A stretch of 64,000 nucleotides of DNA, taken from the NCBI GenBank assembly GCA_958450365.1, contig CAUEEP010000737.1, forward strand, positions 2,531,501-2,595,500. The letters are read 5' to 3'. The position numbers and the translations under genes were made by a program. The notes below the pieces were generated by a model. That model made no database searches. It had not been told where the DNA came from and saw nothing but the letters and a program-made list of their open reading frames with translations. How positions within the stretch are numbered: the stretch's first letter is position 1; each line of letters starts with the position of its first letter. Source of the DNA: Mesorhabditis belari (lineage: Eukaryota; Nematoda; Chromadorea; Rhabditida; Rhabditidae). Positions 1 to 11,857 of this stretch are shown one piece after another.

Positions 1-1
1 C

Positions 2-1149
2 GTTGACACAAAACCTACGGATATTATTGTCACTGCCAACTGGAACGATAAACATGCTTCAAATGTAACTTTACCATAAATTACTAGCATACAAAGTTTT
101 ATAGATTCCGGATGCTGTGATCACGCGTCCTTTCTACATGGCCTTTGAGATTTTGGATAAACAAGTTAGCCACTTACCTTTTCGTAAGTATCATTTTTTA
201 GCTGACTCTTTCTTCGCTTCCATCCCATCAAGCACCTGGAGCAGTGCTATCGATTCGTGTCCCACCCGCTCAATTGTCAAAAATTGCAGCTTCTGGTTGC
301 GCGGATTGGGTTACGATTACAGAGACGACTGGAGCACATTCCCTCAATGCCAACAAGCACTACCTCATTCAGGTAATCTTTAATTTTTGTTAAAGTTATC
401 ATTCTCTATTTCTTCCTTTTAGACAAAGCGTGGGAACTCTGTACAACCTGGTCACATTGAGAAATGTGAAATCACCATTAGCAACGCGCTCACAGGGCAA
501 GCAGGCAGTGTGGCAATAAACATTCGAGGAATTGACAAGATGACCGCTCAATTAACAGGTAAACAATCTATTTTCGCCGTCATTTAAAATTTTCCATTTA
601 GGCGCTGAATCAGCAACTTTCCTTCAGCTATTGTTCTCCTTGGCACATTCATTTTCTTGGCTGTTCATCCCATTGATGACACTCTGCATTGCCGCTATTA
701 TTTTGATCGCAGGTAATTGATATTGGTCATCTAGTTTAAAAGTTTAATTTAGTGTGGTTGATACTTCGCTCAGGCTCGGTCAAGTTGGGAACTGCGGCAA
801 ACAATGTTGCTGGTGGAGTTTTTGCTTCCGATCGGTCCAATCCAAATATCTCCTATCAAAGCTCCGCTGGGTCATCTCCTTCAGGTGGATACATTAAGTT
901 TTTTGTTTAAATAGTTTGTTTTTAGCAAGCTACGTTTGGCGTGAATCACCACCGCGTTATCATTCAACACCAATCGACAACACACCAACAGTGAGTTTTC
1001 TCAATGAGCCTGCTACATGGAAGCTTAACATAGCAATTAGCTCTAAAGGGTTGTTTACCTTTTATGAAAGATAATTTTAGCTTGGACCGATCGGCTCCGG
1101 AGGCTCTCCCCAGCTATGGACTTCATCGAATATTCGTCGGCGATTGTAA
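2..1149 (+). CDS. C-terminal part of a single-pass membrane protein, possibly nuclear pore gp210
   Basis: The gene is cut by the left window edge. Exons read about 2-79, 105-159 and 198-380, then further short exons to the stop at 1147-1149, separated by introns of about 25-60 bp. The choice of a 38-bp intron (gttagc donor at 160) keeps the frame open. The translation is a hydrophilic, beta-rich region (VLSIRVPPAQLSKIAAS onward), then one strong hydrophobic segment (SWLFIPLMTLCIAAIILIAG), then a Ser/Pro-rich tail ending LWTSSNIRRRL. A large extracellular or lumenal region, one membrane span and a short Ser/Pro tail is the layout of the nuclear pore membrane protein gp210 (NUP210), but I see no diagnostic motif, so the family call is tentative. 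It may be the first gene of a + strand cluster with the next three. Confidence 0.5.
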
Positions 1150-1576
1150 TTTGATTTCAAAATCTTCAAATTTATGGCCACTTTTTGTTGTGATTGTTTG
1201 TTTGTCATTGATCTCACGTATCCCCGATTTTGCCCTATTGTTGTTTAATCCTCTCATTTTGTTAGTTGTGTGTTTTCCTTTCCGTGCACAATTTTATCAA
1301 TTTTTTTGACCGGTGCTCAGAATTTCTCCTGACGCGTTTTTTTCCAGGTGACCTTTTCCGTAAACGATTACATATTGCTGCCACGTATTGATACGGTTTT
1401 CAAAGGCTTAACTATTCTCTTCTATGTTATTTTGCTTTTCAAGTTTTAGGAACTGCTTGTTGCTGTTAGATTTAAATAAATTTTTCTAAAACAGCTCCTC
1501 TTAAAGAATCATAAGCAAAGGTGATACTGACGGTATCCTTTAGATATAACAATACAGTTGCAACCGTAATTTCAAA

Positions 1577-2767
1577 ATGGCTTTCCAGGAACCACAAACA
1601 ATGCGCGGTGCGATTTTATTTAGGCAGGTAATGCCCATACTAAAAATCTCGGCTTTTGCGAGAAGTAAAAACATTCTTAAACACCTTGAACTACCCAACT
1701 GGATTTTAAAAGTTAAGTTTATTTTCTTTAGTTGTTCGAGAAAACCTCATCGACATACACGTACATTTTGGGGTGTCGAGAAACGCGAGAGGCTTTGATC
1801 ATTGATCCCGTTGTAGAGACTGCACAAAGAGATGCCAAAGTGGGTACTTAAACTATTGATCTTCAGATTGAGTTGTATTTACCGGAATCTCTATTTTAGT
1901 TGATAAGCGAACTCGGTCTACGCCTGAAGTACGCGCTCAACACGCACATTCACGCTGATCACATAACTGGTACAGCTGCTTTAAGAAAAGTTTGTTTTTA
2001 ACCAACACAATAATGCCCAAAACATTTGTCTTGTGATAGATTTCTCAAACATTTACTTTGTAGCTAGTCTCCGGCTTCGAATCGGTGATTGCTAAAGATG
2101 GTGGTGCGAAAGCTGATCTACATGTTACCCACGGAGATATCATTAAGGTCCGTGAGTTTTTTGAAAACAACCTTTATTTTCTGTTTAGTTTGGAAAAGAA
2201 CAATTGGAAGTACGAGCCACTCCAGGACACACGAATAGTTAGTTTTGGAATAATAAATTAAGATGGATTTTAATTTTAGGTTGCTTAACTTATGTCGATC
2301 ATCGCAATCGAATGGCCTTCACCGGGGATGCGTTGTTGATCCGAGCTTGTGGGAGAACCGATTTTCAACAAGGTTTCAACAAAGTTTTTCAATTTTAGTT
2401 ACGCTATTTTTAGGTGATTCGAGAAAGCTTTACAAATCGGTGACCACGCAAATCTTTTCGCTACCCGATGATTATTCGCTCTTTATCGGACACAATTACG
2501 ATGGAATTGGGGAAACCACTGTGGCGGGTATATCTTATTTGTAAATAAGTACCTTCTATGTTTATCTTTAGAAGAAAAACAATGGAACCCTCGGCTTACA
2601 AAGAGCGAAGAGGAGTTTGTGGAGATCATGAAAAATCTCAATTTATCACCACCAAAACAAATCGGTGAGCATTTTAGCATTTAAAAAAAGATTTAGATTT
2701 AAATTTTAATTTAAAATTCTTTTCAGACCGGGCCGTGCCCGCCAATTTGGTTGATGGAGACATTTAA
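1577..2767 (+). CDS. ethe-1: ETHE1 persulfide dioxygenase (metallo-beta-lactamase fold)
   Basis: Nine short exons give a 240-residue protein. It carries the metallo-beta-lactamase signature HIHADH (about residues 69-74), a later [23 protein letters not shown] and IGHNYDG, which together are typical of ETHE1. The family oxidises glutathione persulfide to sulfite in the mitochondrial matrix as part of hydrogen sulfide detoxification, using one iron bound by two His and one Asp. Length fits the catalytic domain; the N-terminus is short and shows no clear mitochondrial leader. The start is the first ATG of the open exon ([11 protein letters not shown]), downstream of a possible trans-splice acceptor (caatacag at about 1555). 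The C-terminal exon (after a 60-bp intron) ends ANLVDGDI. It lies 427 bp after the upstream gene and 283 bp before TBCE, on the same strand. Confidence 0.93.
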
Positions 2768-3050
2768 AATTAAATTTATTTATTTCTTTTACTAGGAATT
2801 TTTGTGTATTGTGTATTTGAATCATTTTTAGTATTGTGCATTTTGCAAATGACCTGTGATAGTTGAATTGTGGATAACGGTGTATAAATGTTTGGAAAGT
2901 TTTTGAATTTGTATGGAATGTTACACTACTCGCTATCGATATTTAAATGAATCTTTTGTCTAAACTTAAAAGGTTGCTGATTGTTCCATTGAACATAAAA
3001 CTACTTAAAGCTTGAATTTTTGCAAAAGAAAGTTAAATGTTCTAGGAGGA

Positions 3051-5367
3051 ATGGTCGAGGAAGAATTGGGTCCCTCAATTGGGGATCGAATCACGAAAAA
3101 TGGAAAAATCGACGAAAGGGGGTCCGTTCGATATGTGGGACCGGTCGAGGGGCAAAAAGGTAAAAGTAGGAATCATTTGTGTTAGTTATTCGAAACTTTT
3201 AGGAACATGGGTTGGAATCGAATGGGACAATACGAGTCGAGGCCGACACAACGGGACAATCGAAGGGAAAACCTATTTTCAAACTGAGTGAGTGTTGGTC
3301 ATATTTCTTCCAAAAGAGACGTAGTTTCTTGTCAAAATACACTGACTATCAAATTAAAACTTTGATTAGGCATCCAACTGGTGGCTCTTTCATCAAGGCA
3401 AATGTGATCGATGGTGGACGGGATTTACTTGATCAGGTGACTTTGGGATTCAGCGTCTAATTAAGAAATATTTGTTTTAGATAAGAGAACGCTATGAAAT
3501 CAATGACAACGAAGAAAACGAGAAAATGGGTGGTGTGACGATAGAAAAGATTGGGATGAATAAAGTTCACGATAGGCAAAAGTAAGTTGTCTTTAACGGT
3601 TGATTAAATATTTGCGTAGATAAGCTGAAGTTTTACCTAGATGCTCGTTGGAAGATTCTTTCGTTTTCAGAAACATTTTCTATCTCGGTGTCATTTGTTT
3701 GGCCGGAATGCGCGTCTCCAGTCCTCCACCCAAACTTACGCCACATTTTATCAATTGCACCGAGTTAAATCTGCACGGAAATCTGTTACATAGGTGAGCT
3801 TTTTTTTTTTTGAAGAAAATAATCGTATTTTAGGTGGAAAGATGTCTTCGAGATTATCAACTTTTTTCCGAAATTGAAAGAACTGGCTTTGGGGTTGTTG
3901 TGCTCTCATTTTACATTATAATGCCAAGTTTCAGGAATAACATTATGGAAAATTTGGCCGATGTTTCGTCGCTTTCAAATTTTCCGATTGTTACGGCTCC
4001 CGTGTTTCATCTTGTGCTCAACTATTGTAAAGTTACGGAGACAACGGTGAGCAAAGTTGAGTATACTAAATTATTGCTTCTTTATTTCAGATCTCAGCCG
4101 TTTTGTCAAGATTTCCGAATGTGACCGATTTGTACGCGAGTGGAAATCGTCTAACGACGTTTAATCCGGGACAAAATGGACAAAAACTGCGGTTTGTGAA
4201 CTAAACTTTGCCCAAACAAGCTTTGATTTAGACTTGTTGATCTGGAACTGAACCCGGTCAAAAGCCTCGAGGCCATCGATCCGGAGAATTTCATGGAGAA
4301 GTTTATCTCTGCATCTGAGCCAAGAATAGATCCTATTTTCAGTTTGGAAAACTTGAGTCTACAGAGTTGTAATGTTGTGACGATTTTGGGACTAAACGGA
4401 CGTTTTCGACGTCTAACAACGATGAATTTGAAAGGAAATCCGATCAATGAGGTTAAGTAAATGTTCGTTTTTATCTTTAAACGTGTTTTAGTGGGCATCG
4501 ATTAATAGCTTGGCCGATTTGGAACGACTACAAACACTTTTTGTCACGTCAACACACTTTGAAGGATTAAACGGACTCGATGTTAGAGAGGTGAGCTTGT
4601 TTAGTTGATTAGGTAGATTTTTTGGTATAATCAATCAAACATCTGTTTTTAGATGGTTATCGCCAAACTGTCGAAACTGACGATGTTAAATCGAGGAGAC
4701 GTCAGCGCTATTGAAAGGAGATCGGCTGAATTGCGGTGAGTCAATAATTATGCACAGACAACCGACTAAATTCAAATTTTCACGGTCACTTCACCTATCT
4801 TTAGATTTATCAGCAAATGCAATGGCTTGGAGGAGACTTTAAAAGCGCCACATGAAAACGATATTAAGCGGCTGATTCAGGTTTTGTTTTTAGGAATCAA
4901 ACTGACTTAAAAAGCTTTAGATTCATGGTGAACCGGTCGCTGATAATAACAAGGCGAAAAAGATTAACGTTGTCAAAGTGAGCATCTCGTATCAGGGGAA
5001 GTCCCTTCTGCGGCCACTTCCCACATCGTCGACGGTAAGTGTTTTCCAATAAGAGTTATAAGGGTAGCACAAGGCACAATAACAACATTTTTTAGGTATC
5101 AAAGGTGATCGAGATTGCGGCTCGTCTCTTCGCTCTCGATCCGAAAGCGGTTACTTTATGGATTGAGCCAAAAGTGGGTAATTTTGTTGTAAAGTTATCT
5201 TTTTTTGTCATTCCATTTTAAAAGGAAAATCCTTGAGATAAGTAAAAAAAAGCTAAGTAAATCCTTATATTTAGGAAGGTGCGGCAAGTAAGCTTTCGAT
5301 TCCCGCTCGACAACTTTCATTTTATTCAGTGGAAACGGGAGACACAATTCGGGTGGAAATGCAATAA
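3051..5367 (+). CDS. TBCE: Tubulin-specific chaperone E (TBCE): CAP-Gly, leucine-rich repeats, ubiquitin-like domain
   Basis: The start ATG follows an acceptor-like tctag and opens MVEEELGPSIGDRI. Residues about 8-75 form a CAP-Gly domain (GTWVGIEWDNTSRGRHNG, then GTIEGKTYF and GGSFIKANVI). The middle is a run of leucine-rich repeats (ELNLHGNLLHRWKDV, LSRFPNVTDLYASGNRL, LLDLELNPVKSLE, NLSLQSCNVVTILGLNG, TTMNLKGNPINEW). The C-terminal approximately 90 residues form a ubiquitin-like fold (KVSISYQGKSLLRPLP, ALDPKAVTLWIEP, ETGDTIRVEMQ). This domain order is specific to TBCE, which with cofactors C, D and Arl2 assembles alpha/beta-tubulin dimers in the cytosol; CAP-Gly binds the alpha-tubulin tail. 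About 15 exons with mostly 40-70 bp introns. It sits 283 bp after ETHE1 and 277 bp before the cyclin gene, suggesting an operon. Confidence 0.92.
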
Positions 5368-5643
5368 AATATTTTCATTTTTTCTTTGTACTATTGATCT
5401 CACTTCTGTGCATTCTAGTCATTTTTGAGCGTATTCATGTTTGAGATTCGCGATAAAGGTTTTTGTCGTCGAGGGTTGTTTTCAATTGAGTCGATTTATC
5501 GTGTAGATTCTGAATTTTATCGGAGTGGAGTTGATTTTTATGTTCAATACATTTGTCTTCTGAGCATTTGAGATAAGATCTCATACTTTATTTGCTTGCT
5601 TGTTCTTGTTTACTACCAATCTGTATCAATTTTTTCACTTTAG

Positions 5644-6834
5644 ATGTCCAATTCGGATGGTGATGACGGATGTGAAATTGTGGCTGTTGTAGCAGGTCCA
5701 TCAACGAGTTCTTCCGACGATCCCTCAACATCAAATCTCTCTTCAAAAGAAACCCCTCGACCGCGACGAATCTACGAGTTCATCATTCGATGCTGTGAGT
5801 TTTATGAGAAGGTTTTGATTTGACAAATATTTTAAGGTTTCCCACAAATTCCTAGTTTCTAATTTCTAATTTATAGGCATTCGCCTCGAGGCGCTCAACC
5901 GAACCGCGTGCACGTCGATTCTTTTGATGAAACGGCTGTACGAGCGGCAAATTGTGAAATGTATCTGCAACTATGTAAGGCTTGATTTTTTTGTTTTCAA
6001 GCTTTCCTATTTAGTCTCTAGCCACTGCGTGTATTCTGATTGCCTCGAAAAGCGAAGAGGATTCGGCTGTTCGGATACGAGATGTCGTCAATTGTGCTCA
6101 TCGGTAAGCTTTGCTTCATTTTGATTGTCTAGATAAACATTGTAACCTATAGAGTTGTCGTGTTATGCTATGATTTATTATCGCTTTTACAGAATTTTGA
6201 ATCCAGATGAGCCGGCAATGGAAGTGGATGACACGTTTTGGACACAGAGGTTTTAAGAGATTCATGAAAATTACTACTCTTCTTTCTTTTAGACGATCAC
6301 TTGGACGATTGGAATTTGTCGTTTTACGCGAGCTTTCTTTTGAGACATACTTCGAACATCCGCATCAGGTGTGGTTGCTTAAATTTTTTCTTCAAATCCC
6401 CAAGTTTAGTTGTTGTCAATCTATCTCGATACACTCGTTTCGTGGATGCCCCAGGAATTCGAAAAGTTCGTGGAAATTACGCTACTCATTTTATGCTAAT
6501 TTTATCAGATTTCCGATAAAAGATGAGGTTTTCTCCGTGCTTCGCGATTGTTATGTGATTCCCGAGTTTGTGCTAGAGCACTCAAAAGAAAGTGTCGCGC
6601 TTGCAGTTGGGTTTACTAAATATTTGGAAAGTCTTCAATTTTAGGTTCTTTCTCTGGTCCTAAAGGGGCACAACATCACGGTGCCAAGTTGTAGAGACTT
6701 TTACACGGTTGGTTGTTTTAACCGTTTCAAAATGAGCTTTCTTGCAGATTTTCTCAAAGCATATGACCGAGAAGAAGTTGCGTTTGCTAGAAGAGGAAAT
6801 ACTACAAGATGTCTATTATCAACGACTTAAATAA
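5644..6834 (+). CDS. Atypical cyclin, cyclin Q (FAM58)-like
   Basis: The start ATG lies directly on an acceptor (ttttttcactttag), a good trans-splice site. After an acidic Ser/Thr-rich leader (about 45 residues) comes the cyclin box: RIYEFIIRCCIRLEALNRT, then LATACILIASKSEED and IRDVVN. The central part reads DDTFWTQ..., FVVLRELSFETYFEHPHQL, VVNLSRYTRFVDAPGIRK. The second fold includes VFSVLRDCYVIPEF and a C-terminal FSKHMTEKKLRLLEEEI. The short length, the single well-conserved cyclin box and the FEHPHQ segment resemble cyclin Q (FAM58A, partner of CDK10) more than cyclins K, L or T. That sub-family call is an inference from remembered family features. Some exon joins in the middle (about 6100-6500) are uncertain. 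Fourth gene in the + cluster. Confidence 0.75.
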
Positions 6835-6919
6835 TTGTTGTGAAATAAATTTTAAAAGTTTCTTGAAAGAAAAAGGATTAACGAGGAAAGGTAAACCGGA
6901 TATGTTGGCCAAACGATAT

Positions 6920-7120
6920 GAGCCATAGACCATTCGTATTCTAACCCACTGCCACTGCTTCTTAAAGTCTCTGGGAAATCTGTTTATAAACTCGCGGTTT
7001 GATTTTTGAAATCCCATACAAAACTTTGCACACTTATAACTTTCGACAAAGTGACCAGAGCAGAAACGGAAAGCAGATTCGGAATCAGCGTGAAATTCTG
7101 CCTGGAATGGTCTATGGCTC
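6920..7120. repeat. Short inverted repeat in the intergenic gap
   Basis: The 16-mer gagccatagaccattc at 6920-6935 is repeated in reverse complement at 7105-7120, enclosing about 170 bp. The rest of the 6835-7336 gap between the convergent cyclin and ERH genes holds no gene I can support. It may be the remnant of a small foldback element; no target duplication was seen. Confidence 0.45.
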
Positions 7121-7336
7121 GTGTCATTTAACAAACACATCGGTTGACCTTCCCTTGTGAGTCAGACGATCTATACAGTCTTGTCGGTTTTAATGCTTTC
7201 AAGACAAGAAATGTTCTTATTGTTGAGTACACTTAGTCAACTTTTGTTCAGGTTAGACTTTATCTCGAAATAAATTTATTCCCGAAGACAAAAAAAAATG
7301 AAGGCATTAGAAACAATACATCGAGGTCAACGATTT

Positions 7337-7753
7337 TTATTGGCCGGCCTGTGAGCGGAGCATCGAGAAGATCTTCTCCTTCATCCATTCTCGATTGTGA
7401 GGCACATAGCTCTTCGTCGCCTTAAAGAATCAAAAGAATCACCAGAAAAGCAACTTTTTACTGGATTCAGTTGAAGGATGGCGACATCGGTGAGTTTGTC
7501 GAGAAAGTCGTAGAGTTGCTCAATGTCGTACTTGATCACTCTTTCACCCGGGTTTCGTTTCCTCAGAAACTCTTCGTAGATTTTGCAGATGGCTAAAAGA
7601 AAAGTATACTGAATGAGATCGCCATCAAAACGATATTTTCGTTTCATTTACAAAAGAACCCATACCTTCCAAGCACTCCTTTAACGATTCGTAATCTGAG
7701 TAGGATCGGCTGTCGGCGCGAGAAGTGGGTTGAAGCAAAAGAATTGTATGCAT
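7337..7753 (-). CDS. ERH: Enhancer of rudimentary homologue (ERH)
   Basis: Three exons encode MHTILLLQPTSRADSRSYSD, then YESLKECLEAICKIYEEFL, YDIEQLYDFLDKLTDVAIL and REWMKEKIFSMLRSQAGQ. These match the whole length of the approximately 104-residue ERH family, which has the conserved MSHTILLVQP opening and YADYES and YDISQLFDF-type motifs. ERH is a small homodimeric nuclear protein that docks onto partners in RNA processing and, in nematodes, small-RNA factors. The start is the ATG one base behind an acceptor (ggaatttttaga), suitable for trans-splicing. It is the downstream neighbour of the LisH gene on the same strand (448 bp gap), so the two could be co-transcribed. The last intron is 46 bp. 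Confidence 0.95.
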
Positions 7754-8200
7754 TCTAAAAATTCCTTACAATGATTCCACAAAGCACAAGTGCTATTTAA
7801 ATTAGGTAATCGTAGCGTATGAAGGTTTAACAAATTTCAAGAAAATCAGGCATTCTCTACGCAATTGAAAATCCCACTGATCCCTTTACAAGTATGTAGT
7901 GATTTCAAATCAAAAACAAACATCATTCCAGGCAACAAAGTTTGCTTTATTTAACTCTCAACAACGTAAATTCTTAAAAAAAATGCAAAATAATAGATTA
8001 AGCAAGCATAGTAAACATGGGAAAAAAGATAATATCAGGCAAAATGGACCCTGATTACAACAAATAAATTAACGTTAAAGTAAAGGGAATCATTTCCCCC
8101 ATTAGTGAGGCGTTTTTGCAAATTGAGTCGAGCAAGTCGAAATTGAATCGATGGCGCTTGGACCACCTTAATTAAAAAAATATTTTCCCAATTAAAAAGG
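7754..8200. other. Gap between LisH gene and ERH
   Basis: This 447-bp gap contains the probable 3' UTR of the LisH gene and the trans-splice region of ERH. I see no coding exon, repeat or RNA gene in it. Confidence 0.5.
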
Positions 8201-11054
8201 TTAAACCGCATTTGAGAAGATCTGCTTGACGTTATCAAGCTGTGGCGTAACATCTTCAGCTCGGAATTTCTAAAAATGCCAGTACACAAAATACTGTGCT
8301 GCAAAAGAAACCTTGCTAGCAGAAGCTTCAAGGCGGGGATCCTTTTGCGCGCAACTTTCAAGAATTATCACCTAAACATTTAAAAATGCAGATTAAAAAG
8401 ATAAAAATAATGCTTACTGAGCGTTCTGTTTTTGTTGATGCCCAACTAGTATTGTATCCTTGAGGCTCAGAATCGTTTGTCCTTTCAAACTCTTGTTTGT
8501 CTGGAAAGTTGTCTTAAATCACCCAAATACGCAATAGACTTACAACTGGCGGGAGAATTTCTCTCAAAACTTTTGCGCTCTATCAAGTCTTTCTCTCGTT
8601 GAGACGTCGACTTCTCCCTTCCATCTGACCAAGCCTGATTGAAATGAGTTCTAGCCGCTTTTGTAGCATTTGTTGATCTAAACAGAAATCAGTCAAGTTC
8701 CAAATTAATAATACCTATCGAGCTCTTTGAACAGATAGTCACTTGGATGGACGTCAGTGCTGTAACGCTTTCGATTTGCTCCCGATCCCCTGCCCTCATA
8801 GCGTTCATCCTACAAAAAAAGTTAGTTTCAAAAAAGTTCAGGCAACAACAAACCCTTCGAATTCTAGGATCATTTATTCTAGGATCTTCCTTGTGTCTAA
8901 AAAGTACAGGAGTTTTATTAAAGATTCAAGACCACCTCGAATCTTGCCTTCGTTTTGTTTCGAAAGATTCTTGTTTATTGTAGGAACTTCGATCCCTAAT
9001 GGCCTTTTCTTTTTGCCTAAGCAAGAAAATAAAAAATTTAAACGATAATAACGAACCTTTCCTGAAACAACATCTTTTCCAAAGATTTCTTTTCATCAAG
9101 ATCTTGTTTATGCCTTTCGCCATTTTCTGATCCACCGTGTCCTTGTTGCTGTCGATTCTGGTTTTGACTCAACTTCTTGTCCTGTTGACGAACGGCTTGG
9201 CTGCGAGTTCTAAACTTTGTATTTAATGTTGTATCGTTTTATAAACCCCAAATTCACTGTACCTCGGTGCTGAACGGGGCGACATTTTTTCATTTGGTTC
9301 TTGCCTTTTTGCAACCTCTCGTTTCCCAAGCGTGTCGGTCCTAGAATAGTCAGTTGCTTTGTAAACTTAAAAATCCAACCCAGTCAACGAATCCCTGTTC
9401 TTCTTTGATAAAATTTCGCTTTCTAATTCTGTAAGGTAAGTGTATCTGTGTAAAATTACCGATTTTGATGCCCGATTTTGCTTTCAAAGGTGTAGCAATA
9501 CCCGAATCGGCATTGATTGATTTCTTTTTCTCGTCTTGCTTTAGTTTATCTGATCGAGAGTTTTCTTTAGCTTTTGGCTAAAAGAAAATTTTTCTGAGAT
9601 AGGGATCTAAAAGATAATACAATGGTGTCGTTAATTCCGAATTCGGCAGATGAAGCTTGTTGTGACGATGACAATCCCTCAAATTCTTTCTGGCTTTCCG
9701 AAACGCCTAACAATCCAATAATAGTGTTCTTCTAAAGAAATAAAGTTATTTAGGGTTAGGCTCGAAAACAAACCCTAGGTGGCAACGGTGAAAGTGCTGG
9801 TTCTGATGCTTCATATAGCATGGGAATATCATCAACTATGCTAAACTAAAGAAAAAGACATTGGGTCAAAGATTCTCTACTTACATTCTCAAGTGATCCT
9901 TGAACCTCGCCATCTTGCTTCAGATTATTTGTTTCAACAGCATCGTTAGTCTTTGGTTCATCGTTTTCTTCTTCGACAAGAGTCGCTTCAACGGCATCTG
10001 TAGTAACAGCCTTTAGTTCTGCTTCGACAAGAGTGTTCATTTCAATAGCATCGGTAGTGACAGTCTCTTGTTCTTCTTCGACGTTTTCTTTTGTCTCTTC
10101 GATTGTTCGTTCGTCCTAAAACGGTTGCAATTGGACTTTAATAAACTCTCAACAAACTTTGCTTTCAATCGATGTATCCATATCGTTCTCTTGAAGGTCT
10201 TGTGTCGGTTGCAACAGGACTTCGGCTTTGTTCTAAAACAAAATTGTTCGGACATGCAAAAAAAACTTTACCTTTTCGGGCATTTTGTGAATTTGTGAAC
10301 ATGAATCTTGTGGAATATTTGATGGCTGACATGAAGATATCGGTTCAGCAACGAAAGGCAATGGGTGAGTAGCTTGCTGTGAAAGTGGAACACTAAAAAA
10401 AATGGTTAACTCTATCGTCTTTTAGTTGCCTACTTGTTATTTGAGTTGGCGTTAGAAATGACTTGATGGTAATTGTGGGAAGGCAGCTGTTGAAAATGCG
10501 CGTTCTAGAAACGAATACGACTTAAGTTTGTTTTAAAAAAATCTACTTGATTCGAGCCCGCGCCGATCAGATTCGTCAAGTTGTTGGATACACTCTTGAG
10601 GTGACGCTCTATGTCGACTAAAGATGGATGCCATTTCGGTCGATCAGTGGAAGCAAATTCCTAAAAAGAAAACCTTAGAGAGATTTATCTTACATAAAAA
10701 TTGCAGATTGCCAAAGGATAGTTGAACACAATAGGCAATGAGACTTTTACAGGGCTTAATAAGACTACCGTATATACCGATCAAAGCTTACCGCTACAAT
10801 TTGCTCCAACGTCTTGTCCTTTAGTCGATCATCAATGTTGATGAACACCCGTTCTGGCGGTGCTTGTTTGCGGAGAGCTGCAAAAGTTGGCGATTCTCTC
10901 GCGAGAGTGTCCATCGTCTGTTGATACTAAAATGAAAAATTACTTAAGCACAACTTCAAATTTGCAGAAAACACCAAAATTCGCTCACTCCTTTCCTTTC
11001 TAGATAGCCGTAAACAAGAGCATCAAGTTGCTCGTTTCCAGTGCTGTCATTCAT
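8201..11054 (-). CDS. LisH-domain protein with acidic central region (NPAT-like layout, tentative)
   Basis: The ATG sits behind a clear acceptor (tttcttcttttagat). Exon 1 plus exon 2 gives MNDSTGNEQLDALVYGYLER, then KGYQQTMDTLARES, a textbook LisH dimerisation motif at residues about 8-35. It is followed by helical segments (LKDKTLEQIVAEFA, HPSLVDIERHLKSVSNNL). The middle is Gln/Ser-rich, then strongly acidic (ETVTTDAIEMN, EEENDEPKTNDAVE), then Lys/Ser-rich (PKAKENSRSDKLKQDEKKK). The C-terminus is EDVTPQLDNVKQIFSNAV before the stop at 8201. About 15 exons, roughly 600 residues. LisH at the extreme N-terminus followed by a second helical block and a long disordered region resembles NPAT, the histone-gene coactivator, but the sequence match is weak and other LisH proteins are possible. 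The central exon joins are the least certain. Confidence 0.7.
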
Positions 11055-11177
11055 ATCTAAAAGAAGAAATATTTGCAATCAAGCGAAAATAAATATAACA
11101 TGAAAGAGTAATAGCATTGATTTAGATGCTGCAGCGTTTGGGAGGACTATACTGGTCACAATTTTAACTTTTAATTC

Positions 11178-11552
11178 GGGGGTGGGACAAATGCGACCTT
11201 TTTTGCTGGAAAAGGCCTCAGGAAAGGTCGAGCTTCAAAAATGTTTTCATAGAAGGGAATCGTATGCGTAGATTCCGAATTTCGATAAATCAGACCTAGC
11301 TGACACGTCAAATCTGGGCTAAAAGGCAAAAACTACGCAACTTAACGCTTTTCCGCAGTTTTTGCCTTTTAGCCCAATTTTGACGTGTCAGCGAGGTCTG
11401 ATTTGTCGAAATTCGGAATCTACGCATACGATTCCCTTATAAGGAAATATTTTCGAAGCTCTACGGCCTTGCCTAAGGCCTTTTCCAGCAAAAAAAAAAA
11501 AGGTGCGCAAATGTCCAGGTGCGCAAAAAAAGGTTGCATTTGTCCCACCCCC
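11178..11552. mobile_element. Foldback MITE, hAT-like, family A (375 bp)
   Basis: The element starts GGGGGTGGGACAAATGCGAC and ends with its inverse (GTCGCA-like, then TTTGTCCCACCCCC). Most of it is one long inverted repeat: the arm ending in ttttgccttttagccc is mirrored across a loop near 11340. It is flanked by a perfect 8-bp duplication, tttaattc, at 11170-11177 and 11553-11560. An 8-bp target duplication is characteristic of hAT transposases (known), so this is a non-autonomous hAT-like element (inference). No coding capacity. A shorter relative with the same ends is at 30085-30256. Confidence 0.88.
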
Positions 11553-11857
11553 TTTAATTCGGCCTTTGATTTAACCACGTTCACCTATTTATGCTTCTTA
11601 TACTTAGTCAGGGATTGGTCAGATTTGATTTGTGTGCAAAATGATTTTCTCCTCTCCGACGACAAAACTACGGTATTTTCCGACGCTTCTCAAATAACAA
11701 TTTGCGGAAATTTGCATAGGAATTGTTTATAATTCTAACTTTGTTTGGCTATTGTTTGGCCATTTTTGCAGAATTTCTTCGTTCTAAATGGTTCGTTCCT
11801 TTTGTTTCTTGTTTTTTTTTCACATTTTGTTAGTTGAAGACAATATTTTTTGTTTAG

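Noticed and set aside
6802..7140. 112-residue frame on the - strand
   Set aside because: It overlaps the 3' end of the cyclin gene and the small inverted repeat, has no splice context, and resembles no protein.
11385..11732. 115-residue open frame
   Set aside because: Half of it lies in the foldback MITE at 11178-11552, and the rest has no exon features.
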